A stretch of DNA of 64,000 nucleotides from UBA1081 sp045636025 (GTDB lineage Bacteria > Bacillota > Clostridia > Oscillospirales > Acutalibacteraceae). The notes beneath the pieces were generated by a model. The model saw only the letters and a list, made by a program, of their open reading frames with translations, had not been told where the DNA came from and did no database searches. Location of the stretch: NCBI GenBank assembly GCA_045636025.1, contig JAZTWP010000091.1:1-64000 (forward strand). The letters run 5' to 3'. The first letter of the stretch is position 1; each line of letters opens with the position of its first letter. The translations under genes and the position numbers were made by a program. Below are positions 43,171-52,114 of this stretch, in pieces.

Positions 43171-44895
43171 ATGTACAGAAGTGAATATCCCCGTCCGTCA
43201 TTTATCCGTGATAACTGGGAAAATCTTAACGGCAAATGGGATTTTGAAATAGGAAAAGAAAATGTTTTTGATAAGGTCATTGAAGTTCCTTTCTGTCCTG
43301 AAAGCAGGCTGTCAGGCATTGAACATAAGGACTTTATGAACTATGTTCAGTACAGAAGAAATATAAACATTACTTCTGAGCAACTCAGAGGCTCTGTAGT
43401 GATGAATTTCGGTGCCGTTGACTATGAATGCACACTTTATGTTAACGGCAAGAAAGCAGGCACACACAGAGGCGGATACATTTCTTTTGCATTTGACATT
43501 ACAGAATATCTCACAGAGGGCAGTAATGAAATTATTGTATCTGTTTTTGATGACACAAGACACCCTGCAATTCCTATGGGTAAGCAGTCAGACAGATTTG
43601 AAAGTTACGGCTGCAGCTATACAAGAACCACAGGTATCTGGCAGACAGTATGGCTTGAATTCACAGGGAAAACATATATAACAGAAAGAAAAATCACAGC
43701 AGATCCCAAGACAAATTCTGTAGTTTTTGAGGGCAAACTCAATAACACAGATGATTGCGAAGTCTGTGCTGAAATTTTTTATAAAAATGAAAAAGTTGCA
43801 GAGTGTAATACTTCGGCAACCGGAAATTTCACAATGACATCAACTGTTGACGGTGAAATTAAGCTCTGGGATGTTCTGAATCCCGAAATTTATGACATTG
43901 TTCTCACAGTCAAGCAGAACGGGGAAGTGTCAGACTCTGTAAAAACATACACAGGTTTCAGAAGTGTTGAACTGAAGGACGGTAAATTCCTTCTTAACGG
44001 TAAATCAGTATTCCTTCGTCAGATTCTTGATCAGGGCTTCCATCCCGATGGTGTTTACACATTCCCAATAAAGGAAGATATTGAAAAGGATATTGATATT
44101 GCAATCGAACTCGGTTTCAACGGTGCAAGACCTCACGAAAAGATTTTTGAAGAATACTATTTCTATTATGCCGATATGAAAGGCTATCTTGTCTGGGGCG
44201 AATATCCCAACTGGGGCTGTCTTCTTGACAGCAAAAATAATCCCGAGGGACTTCAGAATTTCCTGCCCGAGTGGAAAGAAGAACTTGTAAGAGATTATAA
44301 CCATCCGTCAATTATCGGTTGGTGTCCGCTTAATGAAACATGGGACGGACCGCACTTCTGCGATGCAGTTTCTCAGAAAGCCATTTTTGATGCAACCAAA
44401 GAATACGATTCAACAAGACCCGTTGTTGGTGCAAGCGGCGGATATCTCTATTTTACAGATATTGATGACTATCACGATTATTCACATACTGCAGAAGAAA
44501 TCATTTCTCACGTGCACAACCATAAAAACGGCACTTATGAACACGAAGTTGTAAACAAGAAAAATGCAGAAGATAATGCATGTCTTCTTGCTCAGGAAGA
44601 CTTGAAAGGTCTGCCCATTTTCTGCTCTGAATACGGTGGAATCTCATTTAATGTCGGTGACGGTGCCTGGGGTTATGTAAATGAAAGCAACGAGGATGAT
44701 TTCGTTGCACATTATATTTCAGACACAACAGCCATTATGCAGAGTGATTGTATGGGTATGTGTTATACTCAGCTTACAGACGTTGAACAGGAGCAGAACG
44801 GTCTTGTTACATACGAAAGATCGCACAAATTCAGCGAAGAAGCACGCAGAAAAATCCGTGAATGCAATATGCAGAAGGCAAAGATTGAAGAGTAA
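43171..44895 (+). CDS. Glycoside hydrolase family 2 enzyme
   Basis: 574 aa, no signal peptide. Three GH2 domains: sugar-binding jelly roll (1-160; RPSFIRDNWENLNGKWDFE, YECTLYVNGKKAGTHRGGY), immunoglobulin-like (160-255) and TIM barrel. Acid/base Glu389 in GWCPLNETW and nucleophile Glu487 in FCSEYGG. Shorter than classical LacZ and near beta-glucuronidase or short beta-galactosidase length; specificity undecided. The ribosome site (AGGATGTG) is modest. A hairpin shared with hemW follows. Confidence 0.92.
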   Translation: MYRSEYPRPSFIRDNWENLNGKWDFEIGKENVFDKVIEVPFCPESRLSGIEHKDFMNYVQYRRNINITSEQLRGSVVMNFGAVDYECTLYVNGKKAGTHRGGYISFAFDITEYLTEGSNEIIVSVFDDTRHPAIPMGKQSDRFESYGCSYTRTTGIWQTVWLEFTGKTYITERKITADPKTNSVVFEGKLNNTDDCEVCAEIFYKNEKVAECNTSATGNFTMTSTVDGEIKLWDVLNPEIYDIVLTVKQNGEVSDSVKTYTGFRSVELKDGKFLLNGKSVFLRQILDQGFHPDGVYTFPIKEDIEKDIDIAIELGFNGARPHEKIFEEYYFYYADMKGYLVWGEYPNWGCLLDSKNNPEGLQNFLPEWKEELVRDYNHPSIIGWCPLNETWDGPHFCDAVSQKAIFDATKEYDSTRPVVGASGGYLYFTDIDDYHDYSHTAEEIISHVHNHKNGTYEHEVVNKKNAEDNACLLAQEDLKGLPIFCSEYGGISFNVGDGAWGYVNESNEDDFVAHYISDTTAIMQSDCMGMCYTQLTDVEQEQNGLVTYERSHKFSEEARRKIRECNMQKAKIEE

Positions 44896-44901
44896 AACAA
44901 A

Positions 44902-44925
44902 AAGGAGGCGGTTTCCCGTCTCCTT
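44902..44925. terminator. Hairpin terminator between GH2 and hemW
   Basis: AAGGAGGCGG (44902-44911) pairs with CCGTCTCCTT (44916-44925) with one G-T pair; the minus-strand reading is followed by TTTTTGTTTT, so it mainly serves hemW. Confidence 0.7.
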
Positions 44926-46039
44926 AATTTATTAATTTGCTTATGATATAATTTGAAATCAGAAATCCGTCAGGTGTAAGAGAGAGTGCTGTGTCTGTAA
45001 TTGTCAGCAGTCTTTCTTTTACAAATCTGTCGGCTTTTTTTATTATTTCAGCAGGGAAGTCTTCACTGAAACGGTTTTTGTAATCTTCAAAAATGATTCC
45101 GTCAGAAAGTCTGAGTCTGAGCATTATATATTCTTCTCTGTCACCGCCTGAGGTGTCGAAAACAGCCTTTACTCCGCTTGCAAATGAATTAATATCCCTC
45201 TCAAAAAAGAATCTTTTTCCGTCAATAAATGAATGTGCCGATGGACCTATACCAAGGTATTCTTCGCAGTTCCAGTATTTTGTATTATGATGGCTTTCAT
45301 ATCCTTTTTTTGCAAAATTGGATATTTCATAATGAAGAAAGCCTGCATTTCTGAGTTTTTCCGAAAGCTGAATATACATATCGCAGACAGTATCTTCATC
45401 AGGCAGATTCAGAGAGTCTATCCTCTTGTGAAAAACTGTTCCTTCCTCAACCGTGAGCATATATGCGCTTATGTGCGGAACTTCTGTGGAAATGCAGAAA
45501 TCAATTGTGTCGTCAAGGCTTTCAGGTGTCTGCTCGGGGATTCCGAGCATAACATCAAGCGAAATGTTTGTGATTCCGTATTTTCTTGCGTTAGCAATTA
45601 CAGATAAAACCTGATTTCTGTCCGAGAATCTGCCGAGTTTTTTTCTTTCATCATCAACTGCAGACTGCATACCGAGTGAAATTCTGTTAACACCAAAAGA
45701 TGCGAGCTTACTGAAAAATTCTTCATCAACCGTTGACGGATTGCATTCAACGGTGATTTCAGCACTATCTGAAATATTATAACTCTCTTTCGCACAGTTT
45801 ATAATTTTTCCGATATTGTCAGCACCGATAACGGAGGGGGTTCCGCCTCCGAAATAAATCGTGTCAAAGCTCAGATCGGTATTTTCTGTGAATTCTTTTG
45901 TTCTTCTGCACAATTTTATTTCATCAATAACAGAACCGACATAGTTTTCTATGTCGGCATTTTTTGAAAGGCAGGAATAAAAATCGCAGTAGGGGCATTT
46001 GCTGCGGCAGAAAGGAATGTGTATATATAAACCTTTCAT
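44924..46039 (-). CDS. hemW: HemW-like radical SAM heme chaperone
   Basis: 371 aa. MKGLYIHIPFCRSKCPYCDFYS carries the CX3CX2C cluster; the residue after the third Cys pattern is Phe (CPYCDF), as in HemW, instead of the extra Cys of HemN. FDTIYFGGGTPSVIG and NRISLGMQSA are conserved family blocks, and the HemN C-terminal domain is present. HemW inserts or handles heme rather than oxidising coproporphyrinogen. Its start overlaps the lepA stop by one base, the usual lepA-hemW order in Firmicutes. Annotations calling it coproporphyrinogen III oxidase are probably wrong. Confidence 0.9.
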   Translation of the reverse strand: MKGLYIHIPFCRSKCPYCDFYSCLSKNADIENYVGSVIDEIKLCRRTKEFTENTDLSFDTIYFGGGTPSVIGADNIGKIINCAKESYNISDSAEITVECNPSTVDEEFFSKLASFGVNRISLGMQSAVDDERKKLGRFSDRNQVLSVIANARKYGITNISLDVMLGIPEQTPESLDDTIDFCISTEVPHISAYMLTVEEGTVFHKRIDSLNLPDEDTVCDMYIQLSEKLRNAGFLHYEISNFAKKGYESHHNTKYWNCEEYLGIGPSAHSFIDGKRFFFERDINSFASGVKAVFDTSGGDREEYIMLRLRLSDGIIFEDYKNRFSEDFPAEIIKKADRFVKERLLTITDTALSLTPDGFLISNYIISKLIN

Positions 46040-47847
46040 TACTGTTCATCGAGCTTGAGGATAGCCATAAATGCTTCCTGAGGTACTTCAACAGTACCGA
46101 ATGAACGCATTCTCTTTTTACCCTCTTTCTGTTTTTCAAGAAGCTTTTTCTTTCTTGTGATGTCACCACCGTAACACTTGGCAAGAACGTCTTTTCTCAT
46201 AGCCTTAACTGTTTCTCTTGCGATAACTTTACCGCCTATTGCAATCTGAACGGGAATTTCAAACTGATGTTTCGGAATGTTATCCTTAAGCTTTTCGGCA
46301 ATCTTTCTTGCTCTGCCGTATGCCTTTTCAGAGTGAATGATGAATGAAAGAGCGTCGATTGTGTCACCGTTGAGAAGAACATCAAGCTTTACAAGGTTAC
46401 TTCTTGTGTAGCCTGCGAGTTCATAGTCAAATGATGCATAACCTCTTGTTCTTGACTTGAGTGCATCAAAGAAGTCATAAATGATTTCATTAAGAGGAAG
46501 ATCATAGCTGAGCTCTACACGGTCAGCAGAAAGATACTTCATATCTTTATAGAAACCTCTTCTTTCCTGACAAAGATCCATAATTGTGCCCACAAATTCA
46601 GGGGGAGCAAAGATGTGTGCATCTGTCATAGGCTCTTCACAGAAATCAATTTCAGCAGGGTCGGGATAGTTTGTGGGGTTATCGATTTCAAGCACATCAC
46701 CGCCACGCATATGAATCTTGTAAATAACGCTGGGAACTGTTGAAACAAGGTCAAGATTGTATTCTCTTTCAAGTCTTTCCTGAATGATTTCAAGGTGAAG
46801 AAGACCAAGGAATCCGCAACGGAAACCGAAGCCGAGAGCACCTGATGTTTCGGGTTCAAATGAAAGTGCAGCATCGTTGAGCTGAAGCTTTTCAAGAGCT
46901 TCCTTGAGAGCTTCATAGTCTGCACCGTCAGCAGGGTAAATGCCGCAGAAAACCATGGGGTTTACTTTTTTGTAACCTGCAAGAGGCTCTGTTGCGGGAT
47001 TCTGTGCTGTGGTGACAGTATCACCCACACGTGCATCACGTACTGATTTGATAGATGCTGTGATGTAACCTACTTCACCTGCAGAGAGTTTGCTTGTGGG
47101 AGAGAGGGCTGTAGCTGCCATCTTACCGACTTCAACAACAGTAAACTGTGCACCTGTTGCCATCATTCTCATTGTGTCACCTGGTTTGATTGTACCGTCC
47201 ATAATTCTTACATAAACGATAACACCCTTATAGTTGTCATAAATTGAGTCAAAAACAAGAGCACGAAGGGGAGCATCGTCATCACCTTCGGGGCAGGGAA
47301 CAAGCTTGACTATCTGTTTGAGCACTTCTTCAACATTTTCACCTGTCTTTGCAGAAACTCTGGGTGCTTCTTCGCTGTCAAGACCGATAACTTCTTCAAT
47401 GTCTGCAGCGACTCTGTCAGGGTCTGCAGCAGGAAGGTCAATCTTGTTGATAACGGGCACGAGTTCGAGGTCGTGGTCAAGTGCAAGGTATGTATTTGCA
47501 AGAGTCTGAGCTTCAATACCCTGAGTCGCGTCAACGATAAGCACAGCGCCTTCGCAGGCAGCAAGTGAGCGTGAAACTTCATAGTTAAAGTCAACGTGGC
47601 CGGGAGTGTCAATGAGGTTAAGCTCATATTCTTCTCCGTCCTCGTTGTAACCGAGAGTTACCGCATGAGCCTTGATGGTGATACCTCTTTCTCTCTCAAG
47701 GTCCATATCGTCAAGAATCTGCTGCTGCATATCTCTTTTTGCAACAGTATTTGTAACTTCAAGCAGACGGTCTGCAAGAGTTGATTTACCGTGGTCGATA
47801 TGAGCAATGATTGAAAAATTTCTTATGTGTTTTTTCTTTTCTGTCAT
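46039..47847 (-). CDS. lepA: Elongation factor 4 (LepA)
   Basis: 602 aa, full length. GTPase G1-G4 motifs: AHIDHGKSTLADRL, RERGITIKAHAV, DTPGHVDF and NKIDLPAAD. Then domain 2, the EF-G-like domains and the LepA-specific C-terminal domain (GKVIARETVKAMRKDVLAKCYGGDITRKKKLLEKQKEGKKRM). It back-translocates or remodels stalled ribosomes. Ribosome site AGGAG upstream of ATG 47847. First gene of the lepA-hemW operon. Confidence 0.98.
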   Translation of the reverse strand: MTEKKKHIRNFSIIAHIDHGKSTLADRLLEVTNTVAKRDMQQQILDDMDLERERGITIKAHAVTLGYNEDGEEYELNLIDTPGHVDFNYEVSRSLAACEGAVLIVDATQGIEAQTLANTYLALDHDLELVPVINKIDLPAADPDRVAADIEEVIGLDSEEAPRVSAKTGENVEEVLKQIVKLVPCPEGDDDAPLRALVFDSIYDNYKGVIVYVRIMDGTIKPGDTMRMMATGAQFTVVEVGKMAATALSPTSKLSAGEVGYITASIKSVRDARVGDTVTTAQNPATEPLAGYKKVNPMVFCGIYPADGADYEALKEALEKLQLNDAALSFEPETSGALGFGFRCGFLGLLHLEIIQERLEREYNLDLVSTVPSVIYKIHMRGGDVLEIDNPTNYPDPAEIDFCEEPMTDAHIFAPPEFVGTIMDLCQERRGFYKDMKYLSADRVELSYDLPLNEIIYDFFDALKSRTRGYASFDYELAGYTRSNLVKLDVLLNGDTIDALSFIIHSEKAYGRARKIAEKLKDNIPKHQFEIPVQIAIGGKVIARETVKAMRKDVLAKCYGGDITRKKKLLEKQKEGKKRMRSFGTVEVPQEAFMAILKLDEQ

Positions 47848-47862
47848 ATATTTTCTCCTGTA

Positions 47863-48735
47863 TCAAAGGTCATTATCTGTTGGTTTGAATCCCAGACCGA
47901 GAATTTCTGTTGCATCTGAGATTATGATGAATGGTTTTTCGTCAAAGCGTTTCACGATTTTGCGCATCTTTGCAACTTCGTGAGGTCTTACTACAGACAG
48001 AAGCATATGCTTTGCCTTACCTGTGTAAGCCCCCTGACAAGGCAGAATTGATACTCCTCGCGGTGTTTCAGATGTGATTGCCTTTGCAATTTCGTCACCG
48101 TTATCTGAAATTATAATCATCATTTTTCCGCTGTCTGAGCCGTAAAGCACAAGGTCAATTGATTTGCTTGAAACGATGAAAACAATTGTTGCATAAAGAA
48201 TGCTTTCAATATTTCTGTAAACAAGACCTGCAAGAAGCACAACACAAAGGTCGCATATCATAACAAGACGCCCCATAGACATATGGGGTATTGCTTTTTT
48301 CAGCAGTCTTCCCATAATATCCGTACCACCGCTGGTGGAACCTCTTGTGAAAATTACACCGAGCCCTACGCCCATAATAGCACCGCCGAAAAGCGCAGCG
48401 AGGATTTTGTCACCCTCATACTGCGGTAAAAACAATGCGCCAAGGTCTATGCAGGCTGAAGTCATAAAGGTTGAAAAAAGTGTTTTTACAATGAAATCCC
48501 AACCGAATACGAAAAATGCAATTATAAAAAGGGGAATGTTGATTGCAAACATTGCAGTGCCGATGGGGAATCCCCAGAGATGATTTGCAAGAATTGCAAG
48601 ACCTGTTGCACCGCCTGAAGATAATTCGTTTGGTGAAACAAAACAATTTACGCCTACAGCATATATGAATGCACCGGCTGTGCAGATGAGCATATCAAGA
48701 ATTATTTCTTTGTAGTTGATTTTCTTCTTAATCAT
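47863..48735 (-). CDS. YitT-family membrane protein (DUF161/DUF2179)
   Basis: 290 aa: about five membrane helices (INYKEIILDMLICTAGAFIYAVGVNCF; SSGGATGLAILANHLWG; GVIFTRGSTSGGTDIMGRLL) and a soluble DUF2179 domain at the C-terminus (MMIIISDNGDEIAKAI ... GVSILPCQGAYTGKAKHMLLSVVRPHEVAKM). Function of the family is not established; transport has been proposed. ATG 48735 has GAGGTG 5 bases upstream, and overlaps the end of the Mini-III gene by 8 bases. Confidence 0.88.
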   Translation of the reverse strand: MIKKKINYKEIILDMLICTAGAFIYAVGVNCFVSPNELSSGGATGLAILANHLWGFPIGTAMFAINIPLFIIAFFVFGWDFIVKTLFSTFMTSACIDLGALFLPQYEGDKILAALFGGAIMGVGLGVIFTRGSTSGGTDIMGRLLKKAIPHMSMGRLVMICDLCVVLLAGLVYRNIESILYATIVFIVSSKSIDLVLYGSDSGKMMIIISDNGDEIAKAITSETPRGVSILPCQGAYTGKAKHMLLSVVRPHEVAKMRKIVKRFDEKPFIIISDATEILGLGFKPTDNDL

Positions 48736-49153
48736 TGCGCACCTCTGTAACAATGGAGAACAACTCTTTCAATCTGTCTGTTTTTCCGTTCATATAAAGC
48801 CATCCGAAAAGCACTTCAAGTCCTGTTGCTGCGTGATATTCGCTTTTTGACTTGTTTCTGGGTGTGTGTGTTGTATGGGTATTTCTTCCTCTTATGAACA
48901 TTGTGTTTTCTTCTTCCGAAAGGACGGGAAGAAGAGTTTTTATTGCATTTGCCTGAAAAGTGGCATTTACCATTTCAATGTTCTTTTCGTGAAGCTTGTC
49001 TGCTTTGCATTTTGCAGAAATGGTGAGATATTCACGTACCATAATGCCCCATACACCGTCACCGAGGAAAGCAAGTGCCGAAACGGGATATCCGTCTGAT
49101 GAAGTGTCTGCTGTTTTTAATTTATCAAAATTGAGTGTTGCATCAGGGCACAT
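48728..49153 (-). CDS. mrnC: Mini-ribonuclease III
   Basis: 141 aa. RNase III catalytic fold without a dsRNA-binding domain: ALAFLGDGVWGIMVREYL (first acidic site) and EYHAATGLEVLFGWLYMNGK (second acidic site). In Bacillus it matures 23S rRNA ends. ATG 49153 is chosen because TGGAG precedes it by 7 bases and the family starts close to this point; an in-frame ATG at 49171 is also possible. It starts inside the end of obgE (11-base overlap). Confidence 0.88.
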   Translation of the reverse strand: MCPDATLNFDKLKTADTSSDGYPVSALAFLGDGVWGIMVREYLTISAKCKADKLHEKNIEMVNATFQANAIKTLLPVLSEEENTMFIRGRNTHTTHTPRNKSKSEYHAATGLEVLFGWLYMNGKTDRLKELFSIVTEVRND

Positions 49154-50414
49154 ATTCAAACTCCAGGTCATAGATGTTTACAGTATCGCCTTCCTGAATA
49201 CCTCTTGCACGCAGAGTATCAAGAATACCGCTTGTGCCGAGTACTTTCTGGAAATACTGAAGAGATTCATAGTCATCCATATCTGTCTTGTTGAGTATCT
49301 TGAGAAGCCATTCTGCTTCAACATAATATGTGTCGTCAATAACAGAAACTTTATAACCTGTATTCTTTTTCTTTTCAAGCATTTCCATGGGAATAGGCTC
49401 TGCTTCATACTGTTTGATGGGAGGAAGCGTTGCAAGCATAGCTGCTGCGGCATTCACAACTTCCTGAGTACCTTCAAGGATGGGAGCACAGATTTCAAAA
49501 TACTGAAGCCCCTTTGATTCAATGTAATTTCTGAATTCTTCTCTCTGCTCGTCTGTTGCCATATCGATTTTGTTGCCTGCAACAATCTGAGGACACTTTG
49601 AAAGATCCTCATTGAATATAACAAGCTCTTTGTTGATTGTTTCAAAATCTTCCTTGGGGTCTCTGCCTTCACTGCCTGCAACGTCAACAACGTGAATAAG
49701 CATACGGCAGCGTTCAACGTGTCTCAGGAACTGATGACCGAGACCTGCGCCTTCGCCGGCCCCCTCGATAAGACCGGGAATATCAGCCATAACAAAGGAG
49801 CTTTCGGGCCCCATTCTTACAACACCGAGAACAGGAGTGATGGTTGTGAAATGGTAGTCAGCGATGATGGGTTTCGCTTCGCTTACAACAGAAACGAGTG
49901 TTGATTTGCCTACATTGGGGAAACCGATGAGACCAACGTCTGCAAGAAGCTTGAGCTCAAGAATAACTTCCCATTCTTCACCGGGTACGCCTTCTTTTGC
50001 AAAACGGGGCGTCTGACGTGTAGGTGTTGCAAAGTGGGAGTTGCCCCAACCGCCTTTACCGCCTTTTGCAGCAATGAAAGGTTCGTCTGTGGACATATCG
50101 GCAATCACAACTCCGCTTTCAGCTTCACGTACAATAGTGCCCTTGGGAACTCTGATGATAAGATCCTGACCCTTTTTGCCGTTCTTTCTTGAACCTGAAC
50201 CGTTCTGACCGCTTTCTGCAGTGTATTTTCTTTTATAACGGAAGTCAGCAAGAGTTGACAGGTTAGTATCAATCTTGAAGACGATATCGCCGCCTTTACC
50301 GCCGTCACCGCCGTCGGGACCGCCTGATGCGACATATTTTTCTCTGTGGAAAGCAACTGCACCGTTACCGCCGTTGCCTGCCTTGATTTTAATTTTAGCT
50401 TTATCAACAAACAT
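49143..50414 (-). CDS. obgE: GTPase Obg/CgtA
   Basis: 423 aa. N-terminal glycine-rich Obg fold (FVDKAKIKIKAGNGGNGAVAFHREK), G domain with GFPNVGKSTL, the switch segment FTTITP, DIPGLIEGA and NKID, and a C-terminal OCT domain ending in VNIYDLEFEY. Couples ribosome assembly and GTP/ppGpp status. Own promoter; the downstream order obgE-mrnC-yitT-like overlaps at each junction. Confidence 0.98.
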   Translation of the reverse strand: MFVDKAKIKIKAGNGGNGAVAFHREKYVASGGPDGGDGGKGGDIVFKIDTNLSTLADFRYKRKYTAESGQNGSGSRKNGKKGQDLIIRVPKGTIVREAESGVVIADMSTDEPFIAAKGGKGGWGNSHFATPTRQTPRFAKEGVPGEEWEVILELKLLADVGLIGFPNVGKSTLVSVVSEAKPIIADYHFTTITPVLGVVRMGPESSFVMADIPGLIEGAGEGAGLGHQFLRHVERCRMLIHVVDVAGSEGRDPKEDFETINKELVIFNEDLSKCPQIVAGNKIDMATDEQREEFRNYIESKGLQYFEICAPILEGTQEVVNAAAAMLATLPPIKQYEAEPIPMEMLEKKKNTGYKVSVIDDTYYVEAEWLLKILNKTDMDDYESLQYFQKVLGTSGILDTLRARGIQEGDTVNIYDLEFEYVP

Positions 50415-50452
50415 ACTTTTTACCTCGTAATATTGTGTTCACATAATTAATC

Positions 50453-50480
50453 ATTATAATTATAGCATATATTTTTTCAA
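50453..50480 (-). promoter_or_regulatory. Promoter of the obgE operon
   Basis: Minus strand: TTGAAA (50480-50475), 16-bp spacer, TATAAT (50458-50453). Confidence 0.6.
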
Positions 50481-50524
50481 TTATAAATAGGAAAATGAAA
50501 AAAATTCTTTCATTTGATAAAATA

Positions 50525-50553
50525 TTGCAATTGAAATCAATTTATTTTATAAT
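50525..50553 (+). promoter_or_regulatory. Promoter of the dockerin peptidase gene
   Basis: TTGCAA (50525-50530), 17-bp spacer, TATAAT (50548-50553); divergent from the obgE promoter. Confidence 0.6.
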
Positions 50554-50575
50554 ATAAACAGAGAGGATGAATAAA

Positions 50576-51532
50576 ATGAAACACTTTGTATTGCGTCTGA
50601 CATCGTTTTTGTTGTCAGTTTCTGTGATTTTATCTTTGTTTGCTGTTAATGTTTCAGCGGCAGACGATGAAGAAGATGTCAATGACATCACAGATTATAT
50701 TCTCGGTGATGTTGATTCCGACGGAAGAGTAACAGCAATGGATGCACGACTGACACTCCGTGTCGTTGCAGGTCTGGACAGACTGCTGAGCATAAACTTT
50801 TCAGCGGCAGATTACAATAAGGACGGTCAGCTCAATGCATCTGATGCAAGATATATATTAAGACACGCTGCAGGGCTGGATCCTTTTGCAACACAAAAAC
50901 CTGAACCTGCGAAATCAAGACTTATAAGAATTACACCCGTTGGTCAGTATCCTGACTATCCCACAGGCTGTGAATCTGTTGCTGCTGTGATGAATCTTAA
51001 TTATCTCGGATTCAATGTCACAATTTCTGAGTTTGTTGACAGTTATCTTCCCATTGGTGTTGCACCTTACAAGTTGAATGATATCTGGTTCAGCAGTGAT
51101 CCGAATGAAGCATTCCTCGGTGACCCTGCAAGTGAAAGCGGATGGGGTATCTGGGCAAAAGGTCTGGCAATTGCAATCAACAGATATCTTGATAATCAGG
51201 AAAAAGCTGCTGTCGTAACCTGTACATATTCCGAAACACTTGATAGTCTTTGTGAAAAATATGTTTACAATGATATTCCTGTTTTAGTGTGGGTTACCGC
51301 AGGTATGGAAGCTCCCCGAGAAAATATCAGTCCCGTTATCATAGGTACAAATAAGACATTCACCTGGATTAGTCCTAATCATTGTATGTTGCTTATTGGC
51401 TTTGATGAAACAGGTTATTATTTCAATGACCCCATAACAGGAAAACTTGAAAAATATGAAAAAGATGTGTCAGATGCCGCATTTGCAGGCAACGGCTCTC
51501 AGGCATTAATTATTCAGACTGAAATAAATTGA
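50576..51532 (+). CDS. Secreted dockerin-bearing C39-like cysteine peptidase
   Basis: 318 aa. Signal peptide (MKHFVLRLTSFLLSVSVILS, cleavage near VSAAD), then a type I dockerin at about 43-103 with two Ca-binding repeats (DVDSDGRVTAMDARLTLRV; DYNKDGQLNASDARYILRHAAGLD), then a peptidase_C39_2 domain with Cys132 (PTGCES), His269 (NHCMLLIGFD) and Asp285 (YFNDP). The dockerin should plug the protein into a cohesin scaffold, which is not in this window. Peptidases on cellulosome-like complexes are uncommon cargo. ATG 50576 has GAGAGG 9 bases upstream. Confidence 0.88.
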   Translation: MKHFVLRLTSFLLSVSVILSLFAVNVSAADDEEDVNDITDYILGDVDSDGRVTAMDARLTLRVVAGLDRLLSINFSAADYNKDGQLNASDARYILRHAAGLDPFATQKPEPAKSRLIRITPVGQYPDYPTGCESVAAVMNLNYLGFNVTISEFVDSYLPIGVAPYKLNDIWFSSDPNEAFLGDPASESGWGIWAKGLAIAINRYLDNQEKAAVVTCTYSETLDSLCEKYVYNDIPVLVWVTAGMEAPRENISPVIIGTNKTFTWISPNHCMLLIGFDETGYYFNDPITGKLEKYEKDVSDAAFAGNGSQALIIQTEIN

Positions 51533-51535
51533 GAT

Positions 51536-51577
51536 AAAGCAGGATTTTTAGCAAAAACTAAAAATTCTGCTTTTTTT
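51536..51577 (+). terminator. Terminator after the dockerin peptidase
   Basis: AAAGCAGGATTTTTAG (51536-51551) pairs with CTAAAAATTCTGCTTT (51558-51573) with one mismatch, then Ts. Confidence 0.85.
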
Positions 51578-51650
51578 GAACCTTTCTTGTTTCTTGTTTA
51601 TCTAATAGATGAATACAAAATCGGTACCGTTTGTATGGAAAGGATAAAAA

Positions 51651-52112
51651 ATGGATAAGAAATCATTCCAAAATAATGTTTTGTCTTCGGAAGAAATGCT
51701 GTACAGAATTTCAAAATCAATCTGCTTTTATGAATCTGATTGTGAAGATGCTGTAGCACAAGCAATTCTGAATGCATATGAAAAGCTTGACACTTTGCGT
51801 GAAGATAAATATTTCAGGACATGGATAACAAGAATACTTATTAATGAGTGTTACAGAATCAATAAACAGAAATCCAGAGAAGTGACATTTGCCGAATATG
51901 CTATTACCAATGAGGCAAGGGAAGATAACCATTCTTTTGTGTTTACTGAAATAATGAAACTTCCGCAAAAAATCAGGATAGTAGTTCAGCTGTATTATGT
52001 TGAAGATTATTCTGTCGGTGAAATTTCTTCAATTCTGCATATTCCGTCAGGCACGGTAAAGAGCAGGCTTTCCGCAGGCAGAGCAAAACTTAAATCAATA
52101 CTGGAGGAGTAA
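51651..52112 (+). CDS. ECF-type RNA polymerase sigma factor
   Basis: 153 aa. Region 2 with the DCEDAVAQAILNAYEKLDTLRE ... FRTWITRILINECYR pattern, region 4 with LPQKIRIVVQLYYVEDYSVGEISSILHIPSGTVKSRLSAGRAKLK (helix-turn-helix). No anti-sigma binding extension. The next gene, 2 bases downstream, encodes a single-span membrane protein that should be its anti-sigma factor. Target genes are unknown. A TGAACC element at 51577-51582 and TCTAAT near 51601 might be an autoregulated ECF promoter (weak). Confidence 0.88.
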   Translation: MDKKSFQNNVLSSEEMLYRISKSICFYESDCEDAVAQAILNAYEKLDTLREDKYFRTWITRILINECYRINKQKSREVTFAEYAITNEAREDNHSFVFTEIMKLPQKIRIVVQLYYVEDYSVGEISSILHIPSGTVKSRLSAGRAKLKSILEE

Positions 52113-52114
52113 TA

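Noticed and set aside
44924..46039. Coproporphyrinogen III oxidase (HemN) label
   Set aside because: The residue following the CX3CX2C motif is Phe, lacking the extra Cys of true HemN, and the lepA neighbour favours HemW.
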